Source of the DNA: CAZVLQ01 sp964628185
GTDB taxonomy: Bacteria > Pseudomonadota > Zetaproteobacteria > Mariprofundales > Mariprofundaceae
Assembly (NCBI GenBank): GCA_964628185.1
Contig: CAZVLQ010000004.1
Coordinates: 1-64,000 of the forward strand
DNA length: 64,000 nucleotides
Reading direction: 5' to 3'
Shown here: piece after piece, positions 26,586 to 34,033 of the stretch
How the letters are laid out: each line of letters begins with the position of its first letter
Position numbering within the stretch: position 1 is the stretch's first letter
Made by a program: the position numbers and the translations under genes
The notes under the pieces: model-generated
Databases searched by the model: none
What the model was told of the DNA's origin: nothing
The model's input: only the letters and a program-made list of their open reading frames with translations

Positions 26586-27176
26586 ATGTCCAGACGTCTT
26601 CCTTCCGTAAAAATCGGCGAACGGGTTATATTTATTGTTACGGCCATTTTCCTTGTGCTGGCTGTTATTTCATTCGGCATCATGGAGTATATCCGGCATC
26701 ATTCCGACAAACCCATGTTTGCCTCCAACACGCATTATAATTTCAGCAAGGAAGGAAAAAATGGCATGCGCCTGTTCTTCCGGAAGGGTAACTGCACCGA
26801 TTGTCATCGTGCCTTGCGCAGCGGCACGAACATGGGCCCCGGTTCCGATCTGGACGGAGAAGGCTCCAAGCATGGCGCGGCATGGCTGTATGATTTTCTG
26901 CGCATGCCCGAAAAAACATATGTCGGCCGTACGCTGGATCACGGATCGGGCAAGGCCGCGGCGTATGTTGCAAGCTATCCGGCGAAGGACCTGCATGCCA
27001 TCGCCATATTCCTGTCCGAGCTCAGGGCGGATAGTGGCTCCACCATGTCGCCGGTGCCGCCTGAGGGCAAGTCGCCCTTCGTGGATTCGATGGTGAAGCA
27101 TTTTGCTCCGGACAAGTGGAAACACGGCGCATACAGGGATATGCGCAAGGTGGCCAGGGAAGGAGCGCAAAAATGA
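26586..27176 (+). CDS. Membrane-anchored monoheme cytochrome c
   Basis: The 196-residue product has one N-terminal membrane helix (about 13-33) with no signal cleavage site, then a periplasmic domain with one haem motif CTDCH (70-74). This build resembles NorC or CcoO-type subunits that deliver electrons to a haem-copper oxidase. GTNMGPGSDLDGEG and a later SPFVDSMVKHF are not diagnostic; the sixth ligand is not clear. It is coupled by ATGA to a half-CcoN-like membrane protein, and the unit continues with a thioredoxin-fold lipoprotein and a DUF. Together these look like an oxidase-like module or assembly set. Confidence 0.75.
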   Translation: MSRRLPSVKIGERVIFIVTAIFLVLAVISFGIMEYIRHHSDKPMFASNTHYNFSKEGKNGMRLFFRKGNCTDCHRALRSGTNMGPGSDLDGEGSKHGAAWLYDFLRMPEKTYVGRTLDHGSGKAAAYVASYPAKDLHAIAIFLSELRADSGSTMSPVPPEGKSPFVDSMVKHFAPDKWKHGAYRDMRKVAREGAQK

Positions 27177-27688
27177 ATACGGCCGCTCCCTGGGAGACGG
27201 ACAGGGAATTTATCCGCTACATCCTGTGGTTTGTATTCGCCTGCGTGATCTACAGCCTTATCGGGTTTTCCTGGGGCGCCCTGATGGGAGGCATGGCGGA
27301 TTTTCGTCATTTCGTGGATCAGCGCATGTTCGGCAAACTGATCGTGCGCGCTCATACGCATATCAATCTGCTCGGCTGGGTGGAGATGGCCATCTTTGCC
27401 GGGGTTTACTACATTATTCCCCGGTTGGTGCGTCGTCCCATTTATAGTGTGAGGCTGGTAAAGGCGCACTTCTGGGTTCATAATCTGGGCCTGATCGGCA
27501 TGGTGGTATTTTTTACGACCGCCGGCGTGATTGGCGGCACGGCCAGCATGCATGTTCCTCCCAACGAGGTTGAAACGCTGGTCCATCCCTGGCTGGCGCT
27601 GGTGGGCCTGTTTGGCAGTCTGGTGCTCGCGGCCAACTGCATCTGGGCATACAATATTTTTCGCACGGTCTGGAAGTGGGAGCAATGA
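27173..27688 (+). CDS. Four-helix protein resembling part of haem-copper oxidase subunit I (half-CcoN)
   Basis: The 171-residue product has four membrane helices. Helix 2 starts RAHTHINLLGWVEMAIFAG and ends YYIIPRL; the second AHINL-type histidine fits the low-spin haem ligand region of CcoN/NorB helix 2, and helix 3 begins KAHFWVHNLG. It is about a third the length of CcoN and lacks the copper ligands, so it cannot be a full oxidase. A second protein of this kind is at 42709. It overlaps the cytochrome c gene by four bases. It may bind a b-type haem and pass electrons with that cytochrome; this is inference. Confidence 0.65.
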   Translation: MNTAAPWETDREFIRYILWFVFACVIYSLIGFSWGALMGGMADFRHFVDQRMFGKLIVRAHTHINLLGWVEMAIFAGVYYIIPRLVRRPIYSVRLVKAHFWVHNLGLIGMVVFFTTAGVIGGTASMHVPPNEVETLVHPWLALVGLFGSLVLAANCIWAYNIFRTVWKWEQ

Positions 27689-28236
27689 AACGCCTGCTTG
27701 TGGCCGTGATCGCCTGTTTCGCGCTTTCCGCATGCGACCAGTTCATGATGGGCAGCGGTATTATACATCGCGGCCAAAAAGCGCCTGCCGTGCATACCAA
27801 AAAGCTGGCGGACGTGGGAGGTGATCTGGGCAAAATAACCAGTTACCATTTTCCTGTATCCGATATGTATAAATACTCCGAGGATGCAGCCCTGAAACTG
27901 GGCAAGCCGCTGGTGCTCGAGTTTGCCACGCCGGCCCACTGCACCCAGTGCGACAAGCAGTTGCAACTGCTGAAAATGCTGATGCGCAAATATGGGGACA
28001 AGGTGGTTGTGCTTCATTTTGATGAATATTATAACCCCGAAGCCTATCGCGTTTTCAAGGTGCGCGGAGAACCGTGGACGGTGCTGGTGGACCGCTGGGG
28101 CACCGTCCGCCGCCTGTATCCCGGACGCACTCTGCAGGGGGAAATTGATCCCGTGCTGGCGAATCTGGTGGCGGAGAAAGAGCAGCCCGCCGCGGATAGA
28201 AAAGTGGAACAGGGCATGCATTCTCGCCGTGGATAG
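27685..28236 (+). CDS. Thioredoxin-fold lipoprotein (CxxC)
   Basis: The 183-residue product has a lipoprotein signal ending LSAC (C17). It has a thioredoxin-like domain with CTQC at 86-89 in EFATPAHCTQCDKQ, followed by a predicted strand-helix pattern and PWTVLVDRWG with the cis-proline region. It would sit on the periplasmic side and could reduce apocytochrome or copper-site cysteines during oxidase maturation. The start ATG at 27685 overlaps the previous stop. The end overlaps the next frame. A frame that starts three codons earlier (27676) is also open. Confidence 0.75.
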   Translation: MKRLLVAVIACFALSACDQFMMGSGIIHRGQKAPAVHTKKLADVGGDLGKITSYHFPVSDMYKYSEDAALKLGKPLVLEFATPAHCTQCDKQLQLLKMLMRKYGDKVVVLHFDEYYNPEAYRVFKVRGEPWTVLVDRWGTVRRLYPGRTLQGEIDPVLANLVAEKEQPAADRKVEQGMHSRRG

Positions 28237-28678
28237 CCAGTCCTTGCGTCCGGATATGCGCGGCGTGATCTGGGATGCCGCTCTTTATATCCCTACAGTC
28301 AGCATCCTCGCTTTTTACGGCCTTACTTTCTGGTATTCCGGCAAACATCTTCCCTGGGCCTATTTGCTATGGTTTATGGCCTGTTTTTTTGCCGTGGCCG
28401 GCACCACGCGCATTCTGCGCCGTCTTCTGGTTTTAGCCGGGGCCCCCATGCGCCTCGATGTAGACAGGAAGCGGAATGTGGTTGTGCATTTAAAGGGTGG
28501 CCAGGAGGTGTCCCTGACCCGGGATGTGCGTTATTTCAAGGATTACGCGGGCCGGTCTTTTGGTCTGAGCGGAATGGATCGGAATGGAAAAAAGTGGCAA
28601 TTCGTTTTTCATCGCGGCCAGTTTGAAAACGAAAGCGGTTATGCGCGTCTCAACAAGGTGCTTGAAGCCTTCAATTAA
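28229..28678 (+). CDS. Two-helix membrane protein with PH-like C-terminal domain (unknown)
   Basis: The product of about 149 residues has two membrane helices (ALYIPTVSILAFYGLTFWY and WAYLLWFMACFFAVAGT), then a soluble part rich in beta pattern (MRLDVDRKRNVVVHLKGG, then SLTRDVRYFKDYAG), reminiscent of bacterial PH-like domains. No family is recognised. The GTG at 28229 overlaps the previous gene; an ATG at 28256 is the alternative start. It closes the four-gene unit that starts at 26586, so it probably helps the cytochrome or half-CcoN module. No terminator is seen after it. Confidence 0.55.
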   Translation: MDSQSLRPDMRGVIWDAALYIPTVSILAFYGLTFWYSGKHLPWAYLLWFMACFFAVAGTTRILRRLLVLAGAPMRLDVDRKRNVVVHLKGGQEVSLTRDVRYFKDYAGRSFGLSGMDRNGKKWQFVFHRGQFENESGYARLNKVLEAFN

Positions 28679-28704
28679 CCCGCGCTATTCACAAACAATG
28701 CCGG

Positions 28705-28890
28705 TTAGCGCCGGTGCAGCACATCCCAGGCCATCCAGAAAATGACGGATGCGCCGATGCATACGGCGGCGCCAATGATCCAGTACTCCGTAGCGGGCCG
28801 TACAAGTCCGCCGATGAACATATGCACGGCGTAGCCGAGAATGAAAAGCGATGCAATCGCACCGGACAGAAACAGTATAACCGGACGCAT
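28705..28890 (-). CDS. 61-residue two-helix membrane protein
   Basis: The minus-strand product reads MRPVILFLSGAIASLFI and continues with a second helix (YWIIGAAVCIGASVIFWMAW). I took the ATG at 28890 because the 40 residues of the longer frame (to 29010) are hydrophilic and unlike a signal. No strong ribosome-binding site is visible. It faces away from the oxidase genes and shares a 285-base upstream region with them. Its function is not recognised. Confidence 0.5.
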   Translation of the reverse strand: MRPVILFLSGAIASLFILGYAVHMFIGGLVRPATEYWIIGAAVCIGASVIFWMAWDVLHRR

Positions 28891-29175
28891 GCCAGGGATG
28901 CTGGCCCTGGAATGACCGGCGTCAAGTGTGCATAAATGAATGCTCAAAAAATCTTGCCATGCGTATCCGGCGGTGCTAGGTTGCGCCGACCGGGGGGGTG
29001 TTGTTTGCATTATTCTATGGGACCATTGCCATCATTTAACGCTGAAATTCCGTCTTAAGAAGGCGGTGTAAATAGTCTCCCGGGAGGGAAGACGAGGGTA
29101 TCACCGTATGATGGTTTTGGGGTAATCGGGGCTTTGCTGTGCGCCCCTCGTTCAGTGCATTGATGGAGGGAAAAT

Positions 29176-29478
29176 ATGAAAAAATCTCAACTGTTGGCTT
29201 TTGCCGTGGGTATGACGACGGGCATGGGGAACGGCTCGGTGTTCGTGGTGTGCATGAACCACTTCATGGGCCGCGCGCCCTACAGCACCGCGGGTCTGTG
29301 GGGGTTTGACGCCTATAATCCCGTCACCTACGCGGGCTTTGAAAATTTCGTGATGATTCTGTTCGGCGTGGGCTTCTGGGCCATCATGGCGATCGGGCTC
29401 AAGCAGTTCGCGGACATTGAGGGCCAGCCCGTGATCGGCGAGGATATGGAAGCCGTTGAAGATGCGGCGGGGAGGTAA
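29176..29478 (+). CDS. 100-residue membrane protein upstream of ccoN (unknown)
   Basis: The product has two hydrophobic stretches (SQLLAFAVGMTTGMGNGSVF and FENFVMILFGVGFWAIMAIG) and an acidic tail. A good ribosome-binding site (GGAGGG) precedes it. No family is recognised. It is the first gene of the unit that leads through a 45-residue protein to ccoN and ccoO, so it may be a small oxidase subunit or assembly partner. The 285 bases upstream hold no gene; I see no FNR/ANR box there. Confidence 0.65.
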   Translation: MKKSQLLAFAVGMTTGMGNGSVFVVCMNHFMGRAPYSTAGLWGFDAYNPVTYAGFENFVMILFGVGFWAIMAIGLKQFADIEGQPVIGEDMEAVEDAAGR

Positions 29479-29483
29479 TTGAT

Positions 29484-29621
29484 ATGCAACTGGTTGCTGG
29501 TTTAATGGGGATTCTGCTCGCATTTGCGTCCATGTGGGTTGGCTGGTACGTATTCCGCGTGTGGCCCGAACTGTACGAGCAGAGAAAGCTGTACGACGAG
29601 CAGATGAAAAAGGAATCCTGA
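29484..29621 (+). CDS. 45-residue single-helix protein, CcoQ-like in size
   Basis: The frame follows the preceding stop by five bases and has GGAGG upstream. It reads MQLVAGLMGILLAFASMWVG then WYVFRVWPELYEQRKLYDEQ and ends MKKES: one N-terminal helix and a charged cytoplasmic tail. Size and place fit CcoQ, the small non-catalytic subunit of cbb3 oxidases, but the sequence resemblance is too weak to name it. It is 82 bases before ccoN. Confidence 0.65.
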   Translation: MQLVAGLMGILLAFASMWVGWYVFRVWPELYEQRKLYDEQMKKES

Positions 29622-29703
29622 CCCCGGTCGCTTCCCTGATCGGGAGTAACGGGGTTTGATCTACGAAAAAAGTTTAAAGAAGCTAGGGGGGTAGATAGGT
29701 AAA

Positions 29704-31116
29704 ATGAACTCATTTAAATATCTGTTTGCAAGAGAGGAGGAGATACCACAGGGCACCGCGGCGGTATTGTTCGGTTTTTCCTCAATCGTATGGTTTATTG
29801 TCGGCACCGGACTCGGTTCCTTTAATGCCGCCAAGCTGGCTTTTCCGGATTTTGTCACCGGAAATTATGCATTCGCCTTTGGCCACATGCGCCAGGTGCA
29901 CGTGATGACGGTGATCTTCGGCTGGATCGTGGGCGCATTCGCCATGTCCTGGATGTACATCACGCCGGCGCTGGGCAACACCAAGCTGTGGTCCGAGAAG
30001 CTGGGCGTATGGAATGTGCTCTTCTGGAATGTCGGCCTGGCGCTGGGTTTGTCCACCCTGTGGTGCGGCATGACGTCCGGCCGGGAATATTCCGACTTCA
30101 TCTGGCCGATCGATCTGTATATCGCGTTCCTGATCGTAATTCCGATGGGCATCAATGTCTGGATGTCGATTATCACGCGGCGAACCCAGGGCATTTATAC
30201 GACCAACTGGTTTTTCGCCGCTTCCGTTTTCATGACCGTGATCGTGTTCCTGATCGGCAACCTGCCCGAATTTTTCCATCTGACCGGCCTGAATGAGGCC
30301 TATATGACATGGTGGTTCGCCCATAACATTCTGGGTCTGCTGATCACGCCGGTGGCGGCGGCGATCAGTTACTACATCATTCCGAAGATTACCGGCAACC
30401 CGCTGTATTCCCACCGCGTGGGCCATTTGCATTTCTGGTCCCTGGTGATCTTCTATTCCACGCCGGCGGCGCATCACCTGATGGGTTCGCCGCTGCCGGA
30501 ATGGCTGAAGTCCTTCGCCTCGGTGGAAGGGGTGCTGATTCTGGTGCCGGCCATGGCCTTTGTGTGCAATATCATGCTGACCATGCAGGGCCGCTGGCGC
30601 ATGTTCGTGGAGAATATCGAGGTGCGCTACGCGGGGACGTCCGCGCTGCTGGCGATTCCACTGAACATGCAGGGCGGCTTCCAACAGACGCGCGCCATCA
30701 ACTGGTACATCCATGGTACCGGCTGGATCGTGGCGCATGATCACCTGGCTCTGCTTGGTTTCTCGACCTTCGCCGAGGTGTCTGCCGTGGTTTACGGCAT
30801 GCAGACGCTCCTGAAGCGCAAGCTGTGGTCCTACAGTTTGCAGAATTTCCACTACTGGATGTTGCTGGTCGGTTTTGCCATCTACTGGGTAACGATGACC
30901 ATCGCCGGGCTGATCCAGGGCGCCGGCAAGGTCTTCGAGGTGCCGTACGTGGATGTCGTGATTGCCGAACACCCGTACATGATCGGTCGCTGGTTTGGCG
31001 GCACGATGGTGTTTATCGGCAACATTGTGTGGCTGTATAATATGTATATGACGGCCAAATACGGTCGAGAGGTGCCGGAGGGCCGCCTTCCGAACGAGCT
31101 GGCCTACGAGCGTTAA
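29704..31116 (+). CDS. ccoN: cbb3-type cytochrome c oxidase subunit I (CcoN)
   Basis: The 470-residue product has about 12 membrane helices and contains the haem-copper centre that reduces O2 and pumps protons. H66 in helix 2 and H347 in AHDH (345-347) fit the low-spin haem ligands, with H345 the high-spin haem ligand. H207 (WWFAHN) and H257-H258 fit the CuB ligands. Y251 (VIFY) is at the place of the cross-linked active-site tyrosine of cbb3 oxidases, which argues against a NO reductase. Spacing and numbering agree with typical CcoN. It is followed not directly by ccoO but by a strong hairpin (31124). Confidence 0.92.
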   Translation: MNSFKYLFAREEEIPQGTAAVLFGFSSIVWFIVGTGLGSFNAAKLAFPDFVTGNYAFAFGHMRQVHVMTVIFGWIVGAFAMSWMYITPALGNTKLWSEKLGVWNVLFWNVGLALGLSTLWCGMTSGREYSDFIWPIDLYIAFLIVIPMGINVWMSIITRRTQGIYTTNWFFAASVFMTVIVFLIGNLPEFFHLTGLNEAYMTWWFAHNILGLLITPVAAAISYYIIPKITGNPLYSHRVGHLHFWSLVIFYSTPAAHHLMGSPLPEWLKSFASVEGVLILVPAMAFVCNIMLTMQGRWRMFVENIEVRYAGTSALLAIPLNMQGGFQQTRAINWYIHGTGWIVAHDHLALLGFSTFAEVSAVVYGMQTLLKRKLWSYSLQNFHYWMLLVGFAIYWVTMTIAGLIQGAGKVFEVPYVDVVIAEHPYMIGRWFGGTMVFIGNIVWLYNMYMTAKYGREVPEGRLPNELAYER

Positions 31117-31123
31117 TGTGAAG

Positions 31124-31158
31124 CAGGCGGAGCCGGCCGTATTGGCCGGCTCCGCCTG
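31124..31158 (+). promoter_or_regulatory. Perfect 15-bp intercistronic hairpin between ccoN and ccoO
   Basis: CAGGCGGAGCCGGCC, the loop GTATT, and GGCCGGCTCCGCCTG make an uninterrupted stem with no T-run. It may stabilise the ccoN transcript, mark a processing site or act as a weak terminator. Confidence 0.8.
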
Positions 31159-31213
31159 TTCATGCCGGATTACGGCATCCGATTTTAGATGAAAAGTACA
31201 GGGGGGACTTACA

Positions 31214-32173
31214 GTGGCATTTAGAGAATATAAACTGGGGGCAATATTTTTTGGCTTCGCATTGAGTTTTTCAATGATGATTACCATCTTTTTTCCGACC
31301 ATGTACATCACCAGTCATGGAGGACCAAATGATTACGGCATGGACAAGACCCTGACCTATGGCCGCAACAACGGGTTTACCTACAGCGATCCGTTTCTGA
31401 AGCAGTGGCACAAGCCGGTCAAGGCAATCCTGAAAAAGGATCCGGTCAGCGGCGGCGCGCTTAAATCGCCCATGACGGTGTATGTCTACAGGGCGGGCGA
31501 CGCATTTCCGAGCACCGTCAAGCATCCACGCGTGCTGTCGGATGAAGGCGTGATATCTTTAAGCAAGCAGCGTGGCCGGGTGGAATCAGCCGATGAATCG
31601 CAGGGCGCCGTTTTCACCATAGGACATGCGGTCTACAAGGGAAAGGAACTGCCTTATATCGTCAACCTGACCGCGACGCGCGGCTGGAAACCCGGCGCCG
31701 TCCTGGATTCGGTTCCGAATGCTGACCGTTCCTACGCGGCGAGGGGGCGCACGATTTTTGAGCGCGAGGGCTGCTGGTGGTGCCATACCCTGCTGCCTGA
31801 GGAGACGCAGGACTGGCAGACCTTTGGACGTCCACCGCTCGTGGGCGACCTGAACGGCCAGTCGCCGACCACGTTCGGTTCCGACCGCAAGGCGCCCGAT
31901 CTGTTGCACGTTGGCAGCCGCAACAGCTCACGCGAATGGATGATCATGCACATGTTCAATCCACGCCTGGTGCAGCCGCATTCGATCATGCCCAGGTTTG
32001 ATTATCTGTGGGGCGACAAGGATGCCAGCGGTAAACCGATTGACTTCGCCAAATGGCGTGCTGACTATCTGGATTACTACCGGGGCAAGCGCGTTTACCC
32101 GCCGGATGTACCGATGCCGGCCAGGGACAGCGAGGCACGATCTCTGATTGATTATCTGCTGGATCTCAAGTAG
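31214..32173 (+). CDS. ccoO: cbb3-type oxidase monoheme cytochrome subunit, expanded CcoO
   Basis: The 319-residue product has one N-terminal membrane helix (about 7-30). The C-terminal half holds the CcoO haem block: RGRTIFEREGCWWCHTL with C187, C190 and H191, then PDLLHVGSRNSSREWMIMHM and the axial M259 in PHSIMPRF. CcoO passes electrons to CcoN. Normal CcoO is about 200 residues; here an extra domain (about 60-170, including PMTVYVYRAGDAFPS) is inserted before the haem block. That insert is not recognised. GGGGGGA precedes the start GTG/ATG region. It lies 97 bases after ccoN across a hairpin. Confidence 0.85.
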   Translation: MAFREYKLGAIFFGFALSFSMMITIFFPTMYITSHGGPNDYGMDKTLTYGRNNGFTYSDPFLKQWHKPVKAILKKDPVSGGALKSPMTVYVYRAGDAFPSTVKHPRVLSDEGVISLSKQRGRVESADESQGAVFTIGHAVYKGKELPYIVNLTATRGWKPGAVLDSVPNADRSYAARGRTIFEREGCWWCHTLLPEETQDWQTFGRPPLVGDLNGQSPTTFGSDRKAPDLLHVGSRNSSREWMIMHMFNPRLVQPHSIMPRFDYLWGDKDASGKPIDFAKWRADYLDYYRGKRVYPPDVPMPARDSEARSLIDYLLDLK

Positions 32174-32190
32174 GAGAGGGAGGAAAAAAA

Positions 32191-32847
32191 ATGGGAATTC
32201 GACTGGACCGGCCTTTTTACACGGTCACGACACACGAGCAGAATCTTACCGCCCAGGATGTTTGGGAGGGAGAAAGCCTCGGCGGTATCACTGAAAACAA
32301 TCGCCCGGTGCCGGCGCCGATTGCCGTACTCCTGGCCATCATTATTACCACGGCATTCATGCTGACCTTTCCGCTGTGGGGACAGCGGCCGGTGGCGGCG
32401 CTTTATGCCGACTACGTGGACTTGCTGGGCTCAAGCGAGGTGCAGCAGGTGCTGAATAACAAGGATCTGACACCATATCAGGCGGATCGGCAAGCCATGG
32501 AGATGATCGAGGATCGCCTGGGCCATTTCCGCTCCAAGTATGCCTTTCAACGCAAGCAGCATTCGATGGATATGGATCATCTGCGTTATATTGCACCGAA
32601 GATTCGGCAACTGCGTGAGCAGGGTTCCGATCTTGAAGAGTATTCAATCATCGGACCGAATCTGGTAAAGCAGAATTTTGAAGGAACCACACGCCCGGAC
32701 GGGACAACAATACGCAAGCAGCCATGGTGGGATGTCGGCTACACCATTGACGTCTTCTATGTGGCTTATTTCTGCATCGCCGTGTTCTTTATGGTGAAGG
32801 GCCTGCCGCCGATTACCTGGCAGCCTGATCACAGTAAAGCACATTGA
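32191..32847 (+). CDS. Membrane protein of the cbb3 operon, two helices (unknown)
   Basis: The 218-residue product has a hydrophilic N-terminus (THEQNLTAQDVWEGESLGGI), a first helix (PIAVLLAIIITTAFMLTFPL, ending GQRP), a charged periplasmic loop rich in R, Q and E (about 75-175), and a second helix (TIDVFYVAYFCIAVFFMV). No haem motif is present. The topology and the SLGGI/ENNRPVPAP start resemble the N-terminal piece of CcoP, which also begins with membrane helices and an ENN-PLP-type motif, so it may replace the CcoP anchor without its diheme domain. GGAGAGGGAGG stands just before the start. It is 17 bases after ccoO. Confidence 0.6.
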   Translation: MGIRLDRPFYTVTTHEQNLTAQDVWEGESLGGITENNRPVPAPIAVLLAIIITTAFMLTFPLWGQRPVAALYADYVDLLGSSEVQQVLNNKDLTPYQADRQAMEMIEDRLGHFRSKYAFQRKQHSMDMDHLRYIAPKIRQLREQGSDLEEYSIIGPNLVKQNFEGTTRPDGTTIRKQPWWDVGYTIDVFYVAYFCIAVFFMVKGLPPITWQPDHSKAH

Positions 32848-32881
32848 TGCATCTGAAACTGAATCAAAGGGAGATATTTCT

Positions 32882-33016
32882 ATGATTGATCTTGATATGC
32901 CTACGCTGGCCGGATTTGGCGTTATCCTGATTGCCTTGCTGGGGCCCGTGGGTTACGCTTTTTTTATTGACAAACATCAGAAGGGAACGCCCGATCCAAG
33001 GACGCGGTCTTTCTGA
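32882..33016 (+). CDS. 44-residue single-helix protein
   Basis: AAAGGGAG lies nine bases before the ATG. The product reads MIDLDMPTLAGFGVILIALL, then GPVGYAFFIDKHQKGT and PDPRTRSF. It is one membrane helix with a charged cytoplasmic tail, like the 45-residue protein at 29484. It ends the ccoN-ccoO unit, and two terminators follow. It is a plausible small oxidase subunit. Confidence 0.65.
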   Translation: MIDLDMPTLAGFGVILIALLGPVGYAFFIDKHQKGTPDPRTRSF

Positions 33017-33048
33017 GACAAGGGTCGGATATCCGCCATCGAGTGAAA

Positions 33049-33078
33049 ATGCGGCGCCTGTATGGCGCCGCATTTTTG
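33049..33078 (+). terminator. Rho-independent terminator ending the ccoNO unit
   Basis: ATGCGGCGCC and GGCGCCGCAT form a ten-base-pair stem around TGTAT and are followed by a T-run. Confidence 0.9.
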
Positions 33079-33093
33079 TGGGCTACAGGGCAA

Positions 33094-33123
33094 AAAAAGC
33101 GCGCCTTCAAGGCGCGCTTTTAT
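33094..33123. terminator. Bidirectional terminator between converging units
   Basis: AAAGCGCGCC and GGCGCGCTTT form a ten-base-pair stem around TTCAA. A-rich and T-rich flanks would let it work for both strands; the minus-strand micro-gene at 33139 converges on it. Confidence 0.85.
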
Positions 33124-33138
33124 TCATGAAGCAGTGTT

Positions 33139-33264
33139 TTATTTCTGGTCGAGATCTTCCATGCGCTTGATGCCCGGTCCTGCCGTAAAATAGCACAGGG
33201 CAACCGCGGCATAGAAGATAACCGCAGCGATAATAAAAGTTGTAAGCTGGGAATTCAGATCCAT
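33139..33264 (-). CDS. 41-residue single-helix membrane protein
   Basis: On the minus strand GGGAGGGTGAAA precedes an ATG. The product reads MDLNSQLTTFIIAAVIFYAA, then VALCYFTAGPGIKRMED and LDQK. The helix is N-terminal and the tail charged. A bidirectional terminator lies directly downstream. It reads away from the 33393 gene across a small palindrome. Its function is unknown, but its size and place suggest it belongs to the oxidase group. Confidence 0.65.
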   Translation of the reverse strand: MDLNSQLTTFIIAAVIFYAAVALCYFTAGPGIKRMEDLDQK

Positions 33265-33289
33265 TTTCACCCTCCCTTCAAACGGATCA

Positions 33290-33315
33290 CGGGAATCTAG
33301 CAGATCAAATTCCCG
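33290..33315. promoter_or_regulatory. Operator-like inverted repeat between divergent small genes
   Basis: CGGGAAT and ATTCCCG are separated by 12 bases in the divergent intergenic space. The factor is not known. Confidence 0.4.
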
Positions 33316-33392
33316 GAATCAAATGTTCTCTGGGCGCGGGCGCGGATATGCGCTTCTTGTTTCCACTCACCGTCTATGCTGTAATTATTGAT

Positions 33393-33698
33393 ATGTTGAA
33401 GATAACAAGGTCCGCGGCATTGGTTTTTTTAATGGCGTCTGAACCCGTTTTTTTCTTTCCGGGAAATGCGTTTGCTTACGGTATTGACGACCTTGTCGGC
33501 CCTGAGTGGCGTATCGGTATTTTTTCCTTTCTCGTGTTTGGCATGATGCTGTATGCCTTTGCCGTGGTTTTGTATATGCGCAGGGGCCGGGGCGCCATGA
33601 AAAAAGGGGAGTATGTGCTTCTTTCGATTATACTGCTCGGCGTTGGTCTCGGTCTGGTGGTATCATTTATACAGTTGCTGCAGGGATTCCTGTTATAG
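33393..33698 (+). CDS. Small membrane protein with signal-like N-terminus (unknown)
   Basis: The product of about 101 residues has a signal-like start (ITRSAALVFLMASEPVFFFP, then GNAFA-Y), followed by two membrane helices (GIFSFLVFGMMLYAFAVVLY and VLLSIILLGVGLGLVVSFIQ). A longer start at 33348 would add 15 residues; neither start has a good ribosome-binding site. No family is recognised. It is 50 bases before the CcoS-like gene and reads the same way, so it probably begins the second respiratory operon. Confidence 0.55.
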   Translation: MLKITRSAALVFLMASEPVFFFPGNAFAYGIDDLVGPEWRIGIFSFLVFGMMLYAFAVVLYMRRGRGAMKKGEYVLLSIILLGVGLGLVVSFIQLLQGFLL

Positions 33699-33748
33699 GG
33701 CGATTCACTGTAATCTTTCAGCATGAACGTTTTTAGAGGAGAGGAATC

Positions 33749-34030
33749 ATGAGCAATTTTATTAACAGCCTGGGTGAGGGATGGACGATTTATATATGGC
33801 TGATATCCGGCGCGCTCATTGTGATAGCCGCCATGATCGGCATGCGCTGGGCCTACAAAAATAAACAGTTCGATGAGGATATCAAGTATCTGGTATTCGA
33901 CGAGAATGACAAGGATCGAATGGATCCCGAAGAATACAAAAAGAGCCGTGAGGTGATGGCGGAGCAGATGAAGCTGCGTGAGGAATTTCTCGAGCGGCAA
34001 CGCCGGGAACGTCAGAAAAAGCAGGCCTGA
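33749..34030 (+). CDS. CcoS-like cbb3 oxidase maturation protein
   Basis: The 93-residue product has one membrane helix (about 14-33) followed by RWAYKNKQFDEDIKYLVFDE, which resembles the W-A-x-K-x-x-QFDD...LFDD pattern of CcoS. CcoS is needed to insert cofactors into cbb3 oxidase. Canonical CcoS is 45-60 residues; here a basic, coiled-coil-like tail (about 60-93, REEFLERQRRERQKKQ) is added. AGAGGAG precedes the ATG. It is followed four bases later by a cytochrome c gene. Confidence 0.6.
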   Translation: MSNFINSLGEGWTIYIWLISGALIVIAAMIGMRWAYKNKQFDEDIKYLVFDENDKDRMDPEEYKKSREVMAEQMKLREEFLERQRRERQKKQA

Positions 34031-34033
34031 TTC

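Noticed and set aside
28891..29175. FNR/ANR box (TTGAT-N4-ATCAA) before the oxidase genes
   Set aside because: I looked for it because cbb3 genes are often controlled this way, but no acceptable match was seen.
29704..31116. CcoN as a nitric-oxide reductase (NorB)
   Set aside because: Y251 stands where cbb3 oxidases have the cross-linked tyrosine and H207 fits the partner; NorB lacks this tyrosine.
29782..31311. 509-residue minus-strand open frame
   Set aside because: It is antisense to ccoN, histidine- and arginine-rich, without domain signals.
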